From the NCBI GenBank assembly GCA_000824825.2, contig LM655170.1, positions 252,679 through 316,678 of the forward strand: a DNA stretch of 64,000 nt, written 5' to 3'. A model generated the notes under the pieces. The model was not told the origin of the DNA, searched no databases, and saw only the letters and a program-made list of their open reading frames with translations. A program made the translations under genes and the position numbers. This document shows positions 36,576-45,243 of the stretch, in pieces. The stretch is from Mesorhizobium sp. ORS 3324. GTDB lineage: Bacteria > Pseudomonadota > Alphaproteobacteria > Rhizobiales > Rhizobiaceae. Positions within the stretch are counted from its first letter, which is position 1. Each line of letters begins with the position of its first letter.

Positions 36576-36615
36576 GCCTGAAAACGGAACACCCGCCCGG
36601 TTGCCCGGACGGGTG
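36576..36615 (-). terminator. Terminator of the nucleotidase gene
   Basis: On the minus strand CACCCGTCCGG (36615-36605) pairs with CCGGGCGGGTG (36600-36590) with one mismatch, then TTCCGTTTT follows. The tail is only moderately U-rich. Confidence 0.55.
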
Positions 36616-36638
36616 CCCTTGAATTTTCCGGCGAGATA

Positions 36639-38708
36639 TTACTTCGCGGCTGGCGGAATGGTGAGCGTTGCGCCAAGCGGCAGACGGCGCGGCCTGTAAT
36701 CCTTGTTTGCCTCGGAGATCAGCTTCCATTTGGCGCCGTCGCCATAGTTTTTCTTGGCCAGGTCCCAGTAGGTGTCGCCGGCGGCAATCACGTGGCTGGT
36801 TTCTGGGCTGGTCCCGGCCGGCTTGGCTTCCGCCGGTGCCGTTTCGGCCGGCTTTGCCGGTTCGGCCGCAGGAGCGGGCGTCGCCGTCTCCGCAGGCTTC
36901 GCCGGTTCGGCCGCGGCCGGAGCCGTTTCGGTCGAAACAGTCGGCGGCGTTCCGGCTATGTCGCCGGAGTTGGACGGCAAAGCGGGCATTGCGGGCTCGG
37001 CGGGTTTGCCAGGCTCGGCCGTCTGACTGGCGGTGGCGGGTGCAGTCTCAGCCGGCTTCGCAGGTTCGGCGGGCTTTGCCGGCTCGGCAGCCGCGACCGC
37101 GCCAACCTCGGTGATGCGACCATCCAGCTTCGGCGTGTAAGGCCGGTGCGCGGCGAGATAGTCGGCCACCACCTGTTCCAGACCGGGACCGTAGTCATAG
37201 GCGTCCGCGGCCTTTTCGGCGAAGACCTTGTAGCCGTCGCCGCCCTGGCGGACATAATTGTTGGTCGCGACCAGATACTGCTTGTCCGGATTGATCGGCG
37301 TCCAGGCGCCGTTCTCCATCACCTCGACCGATTTGACGCGGCCGGCATTGGGCGCAACCGACTTGTCGAAGGAATATTTCAGGCCCGCCACCTGCGGGAA
37401 ACGGCCGGCGCCGTCCTCGATCTGGCTGAGGCCGCCTTCCAGCCCTGCGACCAGATCCTTGCCGGAGATCTTGAACGTCGCCAGCGTGTTCTGGAACGGC
37501 AGCACGGTCAGCACCTCGCCCATGGTTACGGTGCCCTGGTCGATCGAGGCGCGCAGGCCGCCGCCGTTCGAGATGACGATCTCGACGCCCTGGCCCTTCA
37601 CGCGATCAAGGACGGCGTCGGAGACGAGATTGCCCATCTCGCATTCGCGGGCGCGGCAATTCTCGCGGCTGCCGTCGATCGGCTTGGTGGTCTCGGCGAC
37701 CGCCTTGTTCTTCAGCGCCTCGATCGGCGCGCCGAGCTCCTTGATGCGGGCGAGCACCGCGGGATCGGGCGTGATCGACTTGTCGAGAAAGATCGGGTCG
37801 CCGCTCGCCGCCTTGACGACGCCGTTGTCGTCGAACACGACCTTGAACTCGCCAAGATATTTCGAATAGGACGCCGCCTGCACCACCGGCACCTTGTAGC
37901 CGTCCGGGTTGTCGACCATCGTCGGATAAGGACCCGCCGCCTTCGGGTCGGTGTTGGACAGAAGCGTGTGGCTATGGCCGCCGACCACCACGTCGATGCC
38001 CGGGATCTTGGCGATCACGTCGCGCTCGCGGTTGTAGCCGATATGGGTGACGGCGATGATCTTGTTGATGCCTTCTCCCTTCAGCTTCTCGACCTCGGCG
38101 GTGATCGACCTCACGTCGTCGGCGATGGCGATGTTCGGGCCGGGCGAGGCAAGCTCCGGCGTGTCGTTGGTCACGGCGCCGACGATGCCGATCTTCTGGC
38201 CGCCGACCTCGACCACGATCGACGGCTTGATCTTGCCAGCGGCGCCGGACTTTTCGTTGGGCACGACATTGGCGCTGACGACCGGGAACTTCGCCTTGTC
38301 GAGGTAAGGCACCAGCGCTCTCTCGCCGTCGTCGAATTCGTGGTTGCCGAGCGTCACCGCGTCGGGCTTCATCTGATTGAGAAATTCCTCCTCCGCAGCG
38401 CCCTTGTAAGTGATGTAGAACAGCGATCCCTGGAAGCTGTCGCCCGCATTGAGCAGCAGCACGTTCTGACCCTCGAGCTTCTTGCGCTCCTGCGCGATCG
38501 CGGTGACCAGCCGGCCGGCGCCGCCGATGCATTGGCCCTTGGTCTCCTCCTCGGCCGAACAGGTCGATTCGTATTTGTTGTTGCCTTCGATGCGGCTATG
38601 CCAATCGTTGAAATGCAGGATGTTCAGCGTGTAGTCGGCAAAGGATGTTCCCGCCGACAGGCCAAGTGCTGATGCGGAAAGGGCGGCAATGGCGGCAAAT
38701 TTCTTCAT
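36639..38708 (-). CDS. UshA-like bifunctional nucleotidase/2',3'-cyclic phosphodiesterase with C-terminal LysM
   Basis: A 689-residue periplasmic protein. A signal peptide ends near SFADYT. The metallophosphatase domain has FNDWHSR, NAGDSFQGS, LGNHEFDDG, VTHIGYN and VGGHSHT. The 5'-nucleotidase C-terminal domain has SNGGGLRASI and LPFQNTLATFKISG. A linker of about 100 residues then repeats AEPAKPAETA-like units, followed by a LysM domain (about 640-689). It salvages extracellular nucleotides. The LysM tail should tether it to peptidoglycan, an addition not found in E. coli UshA. Confidence 0.9.
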   Translation of the reverse strand: MKKFAAIAALSASALGLSAGTSFADYTLNILHFNDWHSRIEGNNKYESTCSAEEETKGQCIGGAGRLVTAIAQERKKLEGQNVLLLNAGDSFQGSLFYITYKGAAEEEFLNQMKPDAVTLGNHEFDDGERALVPYLDKAKFPVVSANVVPNEKSGAAGKIKPSIVVEVGGQKIGIVGAVTNDTPELASPGPNIAIADDVRSITAEVEKLKGEGINKIIAVTHIGYNRERDVIAKIPGIDVVVGGHSHTLLSNTDPKAAGPYPTMVDNPDGYKVPVVQAASYSKYLGEFKVVFDDNGVVKAASGDPIFLDKSITPDPAVLARIKELGAPIEALKNKAVAETTKPIDGSRENCRARECEMGNLVSDAVLDRVKGQGVEIVISNGGGLRASIDQGTVTMGEVLTVLPFQNTLATFKISGKDLVAGLEGGLSQIEDGAGRFPQVAGLKYSFDKSVAPNAGRVKSVEVMENGAWTPINPDKQYLVATNNYVRQGGDGYKVFAEKAADAYDYGPGLEQVVADYLAAHRPYTPKLDGRITEVGAVAAAEPAKPAEPAKPAETAPATASQTAEPGKPAEPAMPALPSNSGDIAGTPPTVSTETAPAAAEPAKPAETATPAPAAEPAKPAETAPAEAKPAGTSPETSHVIAAGDTYWDLAKKNYGDGAKWKLISEANKDYRPRRLPLGATLTIPPAAK

Positions 38709-38843
38709 TCTCGTCTCCCGGATGAGCTGACCTGAAGTGCTTAATCCCCTCGCTTGACCGGAACATAACAGCCAGCTTCGGCGTCATGTTCACATCGCGT
38801 TTTGGTCGATGCAAGCGGAAATCGGGAAGAGCTTTGCCGGCAT

Positions 38844-38873
38844 AAAAAAGGACGGCGGCTTGCGCCGCCGTCC
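38844..38873 (-). terminator. Rho-independent terminator of the Omp10-like gene
   Basis: On the minus strand GGACGGCGGC and GCCGCCGTCC pair around a short loop and are followed by TTTTTT (38849-38844). Confidence 0.88.
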
Positions 38874-38897
38874 TCGAGGAGGTCGATCTTTACCGGC

Positions 38898-39272
38898 TCA
38901 GGCCCGGCGCGTCAGCACGAAGTTCTGACCGCTGGAGCTGGTGCAGTTGAGCTGGCTTGTCGAAACCATCAGGCAGTTGAAGCTGACCGGCGTCTGGCGG
39001 ATCAGCGAGGTGCCGTGGATCTCCACCGAAGTCGGGCCGGTCATGGTGTAGCTGCCCTCCGACAGTTTCTGGCCAGTGTCGGTGGCGACGGTGGTGAAGC
39101 TGCCGGCCGCGAAGGTCGACAGGCCGGTGCCCTTGGCATCGATCCAGTTGCCCTCGACGCCCTTGGGCGCCGCCGACATCGGCGGTTCTGAAGGTCCCGT
39201 GGTGGTGCAGGCGGCAGCGGCCAGAAGGCTTGCCGCCGCGCCTGCCGAAAGCAATTTGCGCGCAATGGTCAT
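38898..39272 (-). CDS. Outer-membrane lipoprotein, Brucella Omp10-like
   Basis: A 124-residue lipoprotein. The lipobox is LAAAACTTTG, with Cys22 as the lipidated residue. The mature part follows the Omp10 pattern: GVEGNWID, TDTGQKLSEGSY, VEIHG, SFNCLMVS, QLNCTSSSGQNF and the end LTRRA. Omp10 is a small surface lipoprotein of Brucella. Its molecular function is unknown. It has its own terminator. Confidence 0.83.
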   Translation of the reverse strand: MTIARKLLSAGAAASLLAAAACTTTGPSEPPMSAAPKGVEGNWIDAKGTGLSTFAAGSFTTVATDTGQKLSEGSYTMTGPTSVEIHGTSLIRQTPVSFNCLMVSTSQLNCTSSSGQNFVLTRRA

Positions 39273-39296
39273 TTGAAAATCCTCTCCTCTCGCATC

Positions 39297-39400
39297 GGCC
39301 CGAAAATCGGTTTCCGATTTTCGGAAAGCACGATGCGTTCATTCAAAGTGCTAGAGCGTACTTTGTGCGTCCGAATGAACGCACGTCGCTCTAGGCCGCA
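39297..39400. repeat. Dispersed palindromic repeat (CCGAAAATCGG type)
   Basis: CCGAAAATCGG and CCGATTTTCGG form one hairpin, and TGCGTTCATTC with GAATGAACGCA form another, ending in CTAG. It lies between the omp10-like gene start and the homospermidine synthase gene end, filling most of that gap. Confidence 0.65.
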
Positions 39401-39460
39401 TCATCTCAATCGCCCGATTTCCGGGCGATTGCAAGGTGGAGACGCCGGTAGGCCTGGCAG

Positions 39461-40906
39461 CTATCGCACCAGGATGTTGCGGAACTGCCACGGATCGTCC
39501 CTGTCGAGATCTTCCGGGAAAAGCCCCGGGCGGTTATCGAGCGGCGTCCAGTCGGTGTAATAGCCCCTGACTGGCCCGAGATAGGGCAGTTGCACTTCCA
39601 GGCAGCGCCTGAAATCCATCTCGTCGGCCTCGACGATGCCGGCGGTCGGATTTTCCAGCGCCCAGACCATGCCGGCGAGCACTGCCGAGGTGACCTGCAG
39701 GCCGGTGGCGTTCTGGTAGGGCGCCAGCTTGCGCGCCTCGGCAAGCGACAGCTGCGAGCCGTACCAGTAGGCGTTCTTGTCGTGGCCGTAGAGCAGCACG
39801 CCGAGCTCGTCGACGCCGTCGACCAACTCGTTCTCGTCGAGCACATGGTGGACAGGCTGCGCCTTGCCGGCGGCGCCGAACATCTCGTGCAGCGACAGCA
39901 CGGCGTCGTTGCAAGGATGATAGGCGTAGTGGCAGGTCGGGCGATACTGCACCTTGCCCTTCTTGCCGCGCACGGTGAAGAAATCGGCGATCGAGATCGA
40001 CTCGTTGTGCGTCACCAGGAAGCCGTATTGCTGGCCGGGCGTCGGGCACCAGCTGCGCACGCGCGTGTTGGCGCCTGGCTGCTCCAGATAGATCGCTGCC
40101 TGCGAGCCGTTCTTGTGCATCCTGCCGTTCTTCGGCATCCAGTTCTCATGCGTGCCCCAGCCGAGCTCGGCCGGCTGCATGCCTTCTGAGATGAAGCCTT
40201 CGACCGACCAGGTGTTCCAGAACACGTCCATCGGCTTCGGCTTCTTGGTGCGCTGGGTGTCGCGCTCGGCGATGTGGATGCCCTTGACGCCGGCCTTCCG
40301 CATCAGCTTCGCCCAGCCCTCGCGGTCGTGCTCCGCCGGCACGGAAAATTCGAGCCCGAGATCGGTGGCGAGGTTGACCAGCGCCTGCTTGACGAACCAC
40401 GAGACCATGCCGGGATTGGCGCCGCAGCAGGAGATCGCCGTGGTGCCGCCGGGGCCCTTTTCTTTCTCCTGGCGCACGCTCTCGCGCAGCGCGTAGTTGG
40501 TGCGCGAGGCATTGTCGGCCTTTTCGTCGAAATAGAAGCCAAGCCAGGGCTCGACCACAGTATCGATGTAAAGCACGCCGAGCTTGCGGCAGAGCTTCAT
40601 CAGTTCGAGCGAGGAGGTGTCGACCGACAGGTTCACGCACATGCCCTGGCCCCCGCCATTGGTGAGAAGCGGGGTCAGCAGCTTCTTGTAGTTCTTCTTG
40701 GTGATGGCATCCTGCATGAAGGTGATGCCGCGCTCGTCGAGCAGCTTGCGGTCGGTGTCGACCGGGTCGATGACCACCATGCGCGACTTGTCGAACTTGA
40801 AATGGCGTTCGATCAGCGGCAGCGTTCCCCGTCCGATCGAGCCGAAGCCGATCATCACGACGGGTCCGGTGATTTCACCGTAAACGGGCCAGTTTTCATT
40901 CGCCAT
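39461..40906 (-). CDS. hss: Homospermidine synthase
   Basis: A 481-residue NAD-dependent homospermidine synthase. The Rossmann motif MIGFGSIGRGTLPLIERHF is at the N-terminus, with further conserved blocks NLSVDTSS, DTVVEPW and CGANPGMVSWF. It joins two putrescines, or putrescine and spermidine, into sym-homospermidine, the typical polyamine of rhizobia. ATG 40906 has GAAGGAG upstream; the open frame beyond it is a shadow. Ornithine decarboxylase, which makes the putrescine, begins at 63.8 kb. Confidence 0.94.
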   Translation of the reverse strand: MANENWPVYGEITGPVVMIGFGSIGRGTLPLIERHFKFDKSRMVVIDPVDTDRKLLDERGITFMQDAITKKNYKKLLTPLLTNGGGQGMCVNLSVDTSSLELMKLCRKLGVLYIDTVVEPWLGFYFDEKADNASRTNYALRESVRQEKEKGPGGTTAISCCGANPGMVSWFVKQALVNLATDLGLEFSVPAEHDREGWAKLMRKAGVKGIHIAERDTQRTKKPKPMDVFWNTWSVEGFISEGMQPAELGWGTHENWMPKNGRMHKNGSQAAIYLEQPGANTRVRSWCPTPGQQYGFLVTHNESISIADFFTVRGKKGKVQYRPTCHYAYHPCNDAVLSLHEMFGAAGKAQPVHHVLDENELVDGVDELGVLLYGHDKNAYWYGSQLSLAEARKLAPYQNATGLQVTSAVLAGMVWALENPTAGIVEADEMDFRRCLEVQLPYLGPVRGYYTDWTPLDNRPGLFPEDLDRDDPWQFRNILVR

Positions 40907-40991
40907 TTTATTGCATACTCCTTCAAAACTCTGGGAAAGCCCCGGCATTTCGCCGGTAGCCCTACACCACAGATCATTGTCACAAACCAGC

Positions 40992-41027
40992 AAAAAGCGC
41001 CAACCGCCGGCAAAGCCGGCTTGGCGT
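40992..41027 (-). terminator. Rho-independent terminator of the DUF3445 gene
   Basis: On the minus strand CGCCAAGCCGGC and GCCGGCGGTTGGCG pair with a small bulge around TTT, then C and TTTTT follow. It separates this gene from homospermidine synthase. Confidence 0.75.
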
Positions 41028-41031
41028 TTGG

Positions 41032-41970
41032 TTAAGCCGCCCTGGCCATGCCGGCGAGGTATGAAACCAGCCGGTCGCGGTCGGCGGTCAGGCCCTTGTA
41101 GTCGAGCTGTGCCTGGTCGAGGGCGTTGAGCTGGTCCGCGAAGGAGGCTGCGAGCGTGGCCCTGTCGGGGTGGCGGACCAACACGGCCAGCGGGTCGAGA
41201 TGGATGCGGATGGTGAAGAGGATGTCGCGCGAGACCGGCAGCTTGCGCAGCGTCTGGCGCTCGACGCGGATGAAAGCGTGGGCGTTGATGTCGCCGTCGG
41301 AAAAGCGCGTCGGGCGGTTGGTGGCGCGGTCGACGCGCTCCCCGTTCGAGAGCGGGTGATAGAGCGCATCGCCGGCCTGGATCGACCAGTTGAAGCGCTC
41401 GACCGCTTGGCCCTGCAGGCCCTCGAACATGCGGTTGATGATGTCGGCGGGTCGCGTGCCGGGGCCGAAGCCGGGCACCGGCGCATGGATCTGCTGCAAC
41501 GGCTTGCCGAATTTTTCCTGGAGCGACCATGACGAGGGGAAGCAGAGCGATCCGGCGGCGAGCCGCCAGCCGTGCTCGTTGCGGCGCATGATGATCAGGT
41601 CTTCCTGGACCAGCAGGGATGCCCGGACAAGCGGCGCTTCGCGCAGCTCGCCAATCGTTCCTTCGAGGTCGACAACCTCGACGCCGGAGCCGGTGCCGCG
41701 GTGGGTCTCGGGATATCTTGCCGGAAGATAGGCGGCGAGAAGGTCCAGCACTTCTTGCTGCGCTTCGCGGGTGCCGTCTTCCTCGACAAAGACCTTCTCC
41801 GGGATCTCCGCGTAAAGCCGCCGCTTCTCGGCAAGATGAGGCAGAAGCAATTGATCGACCTCGATCCAGCGCTCGAGCTCGAGCGGCTTCAGGCCGATGG
41901 TGAAAAGCTTCGACGACCCGTCATAGGGCGTATGGGCTGGGGGCGTCTGGGTCGGCTGGCGAATGGTCAT
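41032..41970 (-). CDS. DUF3445 (heme-dependent oxidative N-demethylase-like) protein
   Basis: A 312-residue soluble protein of the DUF3445 family, some members of which are described as heme-dependent oxidative N-demethylases. Conserved stretches include LCFPSSWSLQEKFGKPLQQIH, the PVPGF segment, and the C-terminal LFTIRIHLDPLAVLVRHP. It lies 37 bases after the pabC-like gene, so it may be the last gene of that operon. The substrate is unknown. Confidence 0.8.
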   Translation of the reverse strand: MTIRQPTQTPPAHTPYDGSSKLFTIGLKPLELERWIEVDQLLLPHLAEKRRLYAEIPEKVFVEEDGTREAQQEVLDLLAAYLPARYPETHRGTGSGVEVVDLEGTIGELREAPLVRASLLVQEDLIIMRRNEHGWRLAAGSLCFPSSWSLQEKFGKPLQQIHAPVPGFGPGTRPADIINRMFEGLQGQAVERFNWSIQAGDALYHPLSNGERVDRATNRPTRFSDGDINAHAFIRVERQTLRKLPVSRDILFTIRIHLDPLAVLVRHPDRATLAASFADQLNALDQAQLDYKGLTADRDRLVSYLAGMARAA

Positions 41971-42007
41971 GTTTCTTTCAAATAGAAAATGGCCGGTGGC
42001 TCCAGTG

Positions 42008-42670
42008 TCAGGCCAATTGCGCCGGGATCAACCCGCGCAGCGAATTGCCGACGAAGATCGCCTTGGCCGACTTCAGATCATCAAAGGTGTAGATGGCTTC
42101 CGCCGCGCGGCCTTCGTCCAGAAGCTCGCCGCGCAATACTCCAGGGAGCAGGCCGCAATCGAGGCGCGGTGTCGCCAGCACGTCGTCGCCGAAGTCGGCG
42201 AAGAGATTGGTGATCGTGCCTTCGCAGAGTTCGCCGCGCTCGTTGGCGAGCAGAACCTCATCGGCTTGCGTGATGAGATATTCGGCACGTGCGTGCGTGT
42301 AGACCTGTCGCCGGCTGGTCTTGTGACGCAACAGCATGTCGCCGGAATCGAGCCGGGTTCGCGCCAGCCGCAGCCGCCAGACCTTGTCGGCGGGGAGTGG
42401 TTCGTAGGGCTGTGCTGACGCTGTCGCCTCGCCATTGCGCTGCAGGGCAAGCCGGGTGCGCAAGGCGATGCGCTGTCCGCCTACAGCGTCATTCAGCACC
42501 TCGCCGATCCGTTGCGGATCGCAGGCAAAGCCGAGTTCCGCCGCCGAAGCGTAAAGCCGCGCAAGATGCCGCTCGAAGCGCAGGAAGCCCGAGCCCGGCT
42601 CCCAGCGCATGGTCTCGATCAGCTCGAAGTCAGCACGGTTCCCGTCGCGAAGCGCGCTTTCAGAAGACAC
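42008..42670 (-). CDS. pabC: Class IV aminotransferase, probable 4-amino-4-deoxychorismate lyase
   Basis: A 220-residue PLP enzyme of fold type IV. The cofactor Lys is in LLRHKTSRRQVY, and LCEGTITNLF and CGLLPGVLR are typical of PabC/branched-chain aminotransferases. The start is a GTG at 42670 with GGAGGAG upstream, giving a 52-base overlap with pabB. That linkage argues for the lyase that releases p-aminobenzoate and pyruvate from aminodeoxychorismate for folate. A general aminotransferase is the alternative. Confidence 0.8.
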   Translation of the reverse strand: MSSESALRDGNRADFELIETMRWEPGSGFLRFERHLARLYASAAELGFACDPQRIGEVLNDAVGGQRIALRTRLALQRNGEATASAQPYEPLPADKVWRLRLARTRLDSGDMLLRHKTSRRQVYTHARAEYLITQADEVLLANERGELCEGTITNLFADFGDDVLATPRLDCGLLPGVLRGELLDEGRAAEAIYTFDDLKSAKAIFVGNSLRGLIPAQLA

Positions 42671-43764
42671 TCCCGATACTCCTCCTCGGCGGTGGAATCG
42701 AAGACGACGCCGCCGCCGACATTGTAGACGGCCTCGCCATTGGCAAAGAGCGAGATGGTGCGGATCGCCACCGAGAAGCGCATCGTGCCGCCGGGCGCGA
42801 CCCAGCCGATAGCGCCGCAATAGACGTCGCGCGGCACGCCTTCCAGATCGTGCAGGATCTCCATGGCACGGATCTTCGGCGCGCCGGTGATCGAGCCGCA
42901 GGGAAACAGCGCGGCGAAGACCTGCCGGATGCCGACATCCGGCAAAAGCTTCGCCCGCACCCGGCTCACCATCTGGTGCACGGTCGGATAGGTTTCGATG
43001 CGGAACAGTTCCGGCACCTCCAGCGTGCCGACCTCGCTGATCAGCGAGATGTCGTTGCGCAAAAGGTCGACGATCATGCGGTTCTCGGCCTGGTTCTTTT
43101 CGTCGTTGCGCAGGAAGGCCTTCAGCCGCGCGTCTTCGGCCTTGGTCGCGCCGCGCGGCGCCGTGCCCTTCATCGGGTGGGTCTCGATCACGCCGTCGGC
43201 ATCGATCTCGAAGAAGAGCTCCGGCGAGCGCGACAGAACGATCGGATCGCCAAGCGAAATCAGCGCGCCGTATTTCACCGGCTGGTGGCCTGTCAACGCG
43301 TCGAAGGCGGCACTCGGATCGCCGGACCATTGCGCGTGGACAGGAAAGGTCAAATTGCCCTGGTAGCAGTCGCCCTTGCGGATGTGGCTGTGCAGGCGTG
43401 CGAAACGGATGGCGTAGTCCTCGGCGGACCAGGTTGCCCTGGCGTCGAAGATCGGGCCATTGCTGGCTGGGCCTGAACTCCGCGGCACAGGTTCTTCGAG
43501 CGGCGCGTCGAAGACGCCGAGACAGATCAGCGGCGCGCGGCGGCCTTCGGGCAGCAGCGGCACCAGTTTTGGTTCGAGCAGGTAGCCGGCCTCGTAGGAG
43601 AAATAGCCGGCCAGCCATTTGCCGGCGTCGGATGCCGCCTGCGCGGCTGCCAGCGCCGGCGTGAACTCGTCCGCGGTTCGCGCAACAATGATTTCATGCG
43701 GCCCGTCGAAGACGAGCTGGCGGCCGGTCTCGTCGTTGCGGAAGATTGCGGAGCGCAGGGACAT
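42619..43764 (-). CDS. pabB: Aminodeoxychorismate synthase component I
   Basis: A 381-residue chorismate-binding enzyme. Family blocks are GDCYQGNLTFP, SPELFFEI, HPMKGTAPRG, NRMIVDLLRNDIS and FPCGSITGAPKIRAMEI. It converts chorismate and ammonia to 4-amino-4-deoxychorismate for folate. It is shorter than E. coli PabB, as in PabB proteins that are elsewhere fused to PabC; here the lyase is a separate overlapping gene. Confidence 0.92.
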   Translation of the reverse strand: MSLRSAIFRNDETGRQLVFDGPHEIIVARTADEFTPALAAAQAASDAGKWLAGYFSYEAGYLLEPKLVPLLPEGRRAPLICLGVFDAPLEEPVPRSSGPASNGPIFDARATWSAEDYAIRFARLHSHIRKGDCYQGNLTFPVHAQWSGDPSAAFDALTGHQPVKYGALISLGDPIVLSRSPELFFEIDADGVIETHPMKGTAPRGATKAEDARLKAFLRNDEKNQAENRMIVDLLRNDISLISEVGTLEVPELFRIETYPTVHQMVSRVRAKLLPDVGIRQVFAALFPCGSITGAPKIRAMEILHDLEGVPRDVYCGAIGWVAPGGTMRFSVAIRTISLFANGEAVYNVGGGVVFDSTAEEEYRECLLKARFATGTVLTSS

Positions 43765-43900
43765 AAGCTTCGGATGCGGTCAATCAAGTCGATCGCTCTA
43801 TATGGGGGTTGCGCCAGGCGCAATCGAGGGAACGGCGTCGGGCGGCGCAAAGGCGTCCTGTTGACACGGAAGCTTCGGTATCTGGCGGAACCCCTCGAAC

Positions 43901-43968
43901 TTCGTCATCCCCGGGCGGAGCGGAAGCGAAGCGGACGCGTAGACCCGAGGATCCATGCCGTGACCTCG
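43901..43968. repeat. Dispersed repeat (CATCCCCGGG type)
   Basis: Contains CATCCCCGGG, a core of repeated GGAGCG/GAAGCG units, CCCGAGGATCCATGCCGTGACC. It is a typical intergenic repeat of alphaproteobacteria. The 383-base gap between the pabB start and the next gene holds this and the following element, and no gene that I can see. Confidence 0.6.
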
Positions 43969-44035
43969 CGCGAAGCATAGGTGGGTGCAGAACGAAGCCC
44001 TTTCTGCACCGCCGCAGCGCTTGTAGGTAACGGAA

Positions 44036-44098
44036 TGGATCATCCTATGGTCTGCGCTGCGTCGCTTCGCTCCTCGCTACGCCATAGGATGACGAAAT
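44036..44098. repeat. Dispersed palindrome (ATCCTATGG/CCATAGGAT)
   Basis: ATCATCCTATGG and CCATAGGATGA are inverted arms around a core made of CGTCGCTTCGCTCCTCGC. It is related in design to the element at 43901. It lies just beyond the stop of the helix-hairpin-helix membrane protein gene. Confidence 0.65.
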
Positions 44099-44147
44099 GG
44101 CGGACGTCTCTGGACAACCTCGGGCGCTGGCGACGCTTGCGGGAGGT

Positions 44148-44885
44148 TCAGCTGTTGCTGGCGGTGCCCGCCGTCGGGAAGCGGCGGGCGAATTCGGCCT
44201 CGTCGCCCGCGGCCAGCAATTTCGCCTGCTCGATCCATTTCTCGCGCGCGATGCGGCCGTCGAAATTGAGCACGTCCTCGATGCGCTTCACGTCGGCCTC
44301 AGTCCAGGCGGCGATCTGGGCGTAAGTCGTGACGCCCTGACCTTTGAGCAGTTTTTCGTTGACCGGACCGATGCCGATCAGGCGGCGCAGATCGTCCGCC
44401 TTGTCGGCGGCCGCTTTCGGGGCGGCTGCTTTCTTCGGGGCCGGGGCGGCCTTCTTCGGCGTCGCGCTTGCCTTCGGTGCAGCGGCTTTGGCCGCGGGCT
44501 TCGGTGCCGCCGCCGTCTTGGCCGCCGCCGGCTTTCTCGCCGCCGCGGGTTTGGTCGAAGCCGATTTTGCTGCGGATGATTTGGCCGCCGCCGGGGCCGA
44601 CGTCAGCGCCGCCGGCGCGGGCGCGGCGGCCTTGCTGGCGCCAGCCTTGGCGGGCGCGGAAGGCGCTTCGCGCAGCTTGCGTTCGAGATCGGCGCGGTCG
44701 CGACCGCTTGCGTCCAGCTCGCCGCTCAGGCGGTTCGTATCGGCGCGCAACCGGTCGCGTTCGCTCCTGGTGCGATCGAGCTCACCACGCAGGCTGTCGA
44801 GCTCGCCGCGCAGGCGGCCCCAGAGGAACCAACCAACCAGGACACCCACAACGAACGCCAGGAGCATGTAGAAGAAAGTGCTCAT
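44148..44885 (-). CDS. Membrane-anchored Ala/Lys/Pro-rich protein with helix-hairpin-helix domain
   Basis: A 245-residue protein. An N-terminal membrane helix (FFYMLLAFVVGVLVGWFLW) is followed by an Arg/Glu/Leu coiled coil (about 25-70), an Ala/Pro/Lys-rich linker with histone-H1-like AAPKAA repeats (about 72-165), and a C-terminal helix-hairpin-helix domain (DDLRRLIGIGPVNEKLLKGQ). This tail resembles the predicted 5' nuclease-like domain often fused to ribosomal or membrane proteins. The basic linker could bind nucleic acid near the membrane. Function unknown. Confidence 0.72.
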   Translation of the reverse strand: MSTFFYMLLAFVVGVLVGWFLWGRLRGELDSLRGELDRTRSERDRLRADTNRLSGELDASGRDRADLERKLREAPSAPAKAGASKAAAPAPAALTSAPAAAKSSAAKSASTKPAAARKPAAAKTAAAPKPAAKAAAPKASATPKKAAPAPKKAAAPKAAADKADDLRRLIGIGPVNEKLLKGQGVTTYAQIAAWTEADVKRIEDVLNFDGRIAREKWIEQAKLLAAGDEAEFARRFPTAGTASNS

Positions 44886-45243
44886 TTCCCTCTCCAGTCC
44901 GATCGGGCGGCCGCGGCCCGGAATGGCGGGCTTGCCGCAGGGATCGTCAATCGTTCCGCGCTCGGCGGAACAGCCGCTTCAATCGAGCTGTCGGCGCTTG
45001 GCTCTCCTCCGGCAATTGCCGACGGCCATCATCGCATTCGCCGAAGCGACACTAGGCCATCTCTGGCCTTGGCATTGCGTCCGGCTGAGCTTGGGGCCGG
45101 ACGCTAACATATGGGTTGCGGAAAGCTAATTGAAAAATGCGGTGTAGAGTTATTGAAGAACAGGTATTTAGGGCAAGAATAGAGCGCCACACATATGCGT
45201 TCCGGCTAAATTGCTCTGGTCTATGCCGCCGGCGAAACGCCGG
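44886..45243. other. Intergenic gap without recognised gene
   Basis: About 360 bases. The part from 45120 to 45220 is clearly more AT-rich than its surroundings. A small hairpin CCGGCG-AAA-CGCCGG (45229-45243) touches the stop of the M3 peptidase gene and may be a weak transcript end. No tRNA, repeat family or ribosome-site-bearing frame was recognised. Confidence 0.4.

Noticed and set aside
36840..37090. Short tandem-like units that could suggest a CRISPR or minisatellite
   Set aside because: They encode EPAKPAET-type protein repeats in frame in the linker of the nucleotidase; spacing is irregular and there are no cas genes.
36792..38672. A 626-codon plus-strand open frame opposite the nucleotidase gene
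   Set aside because: Arg/Gly/Leu-rich with no domain signal; the other strand encodes a complete UshA-like enzyme.
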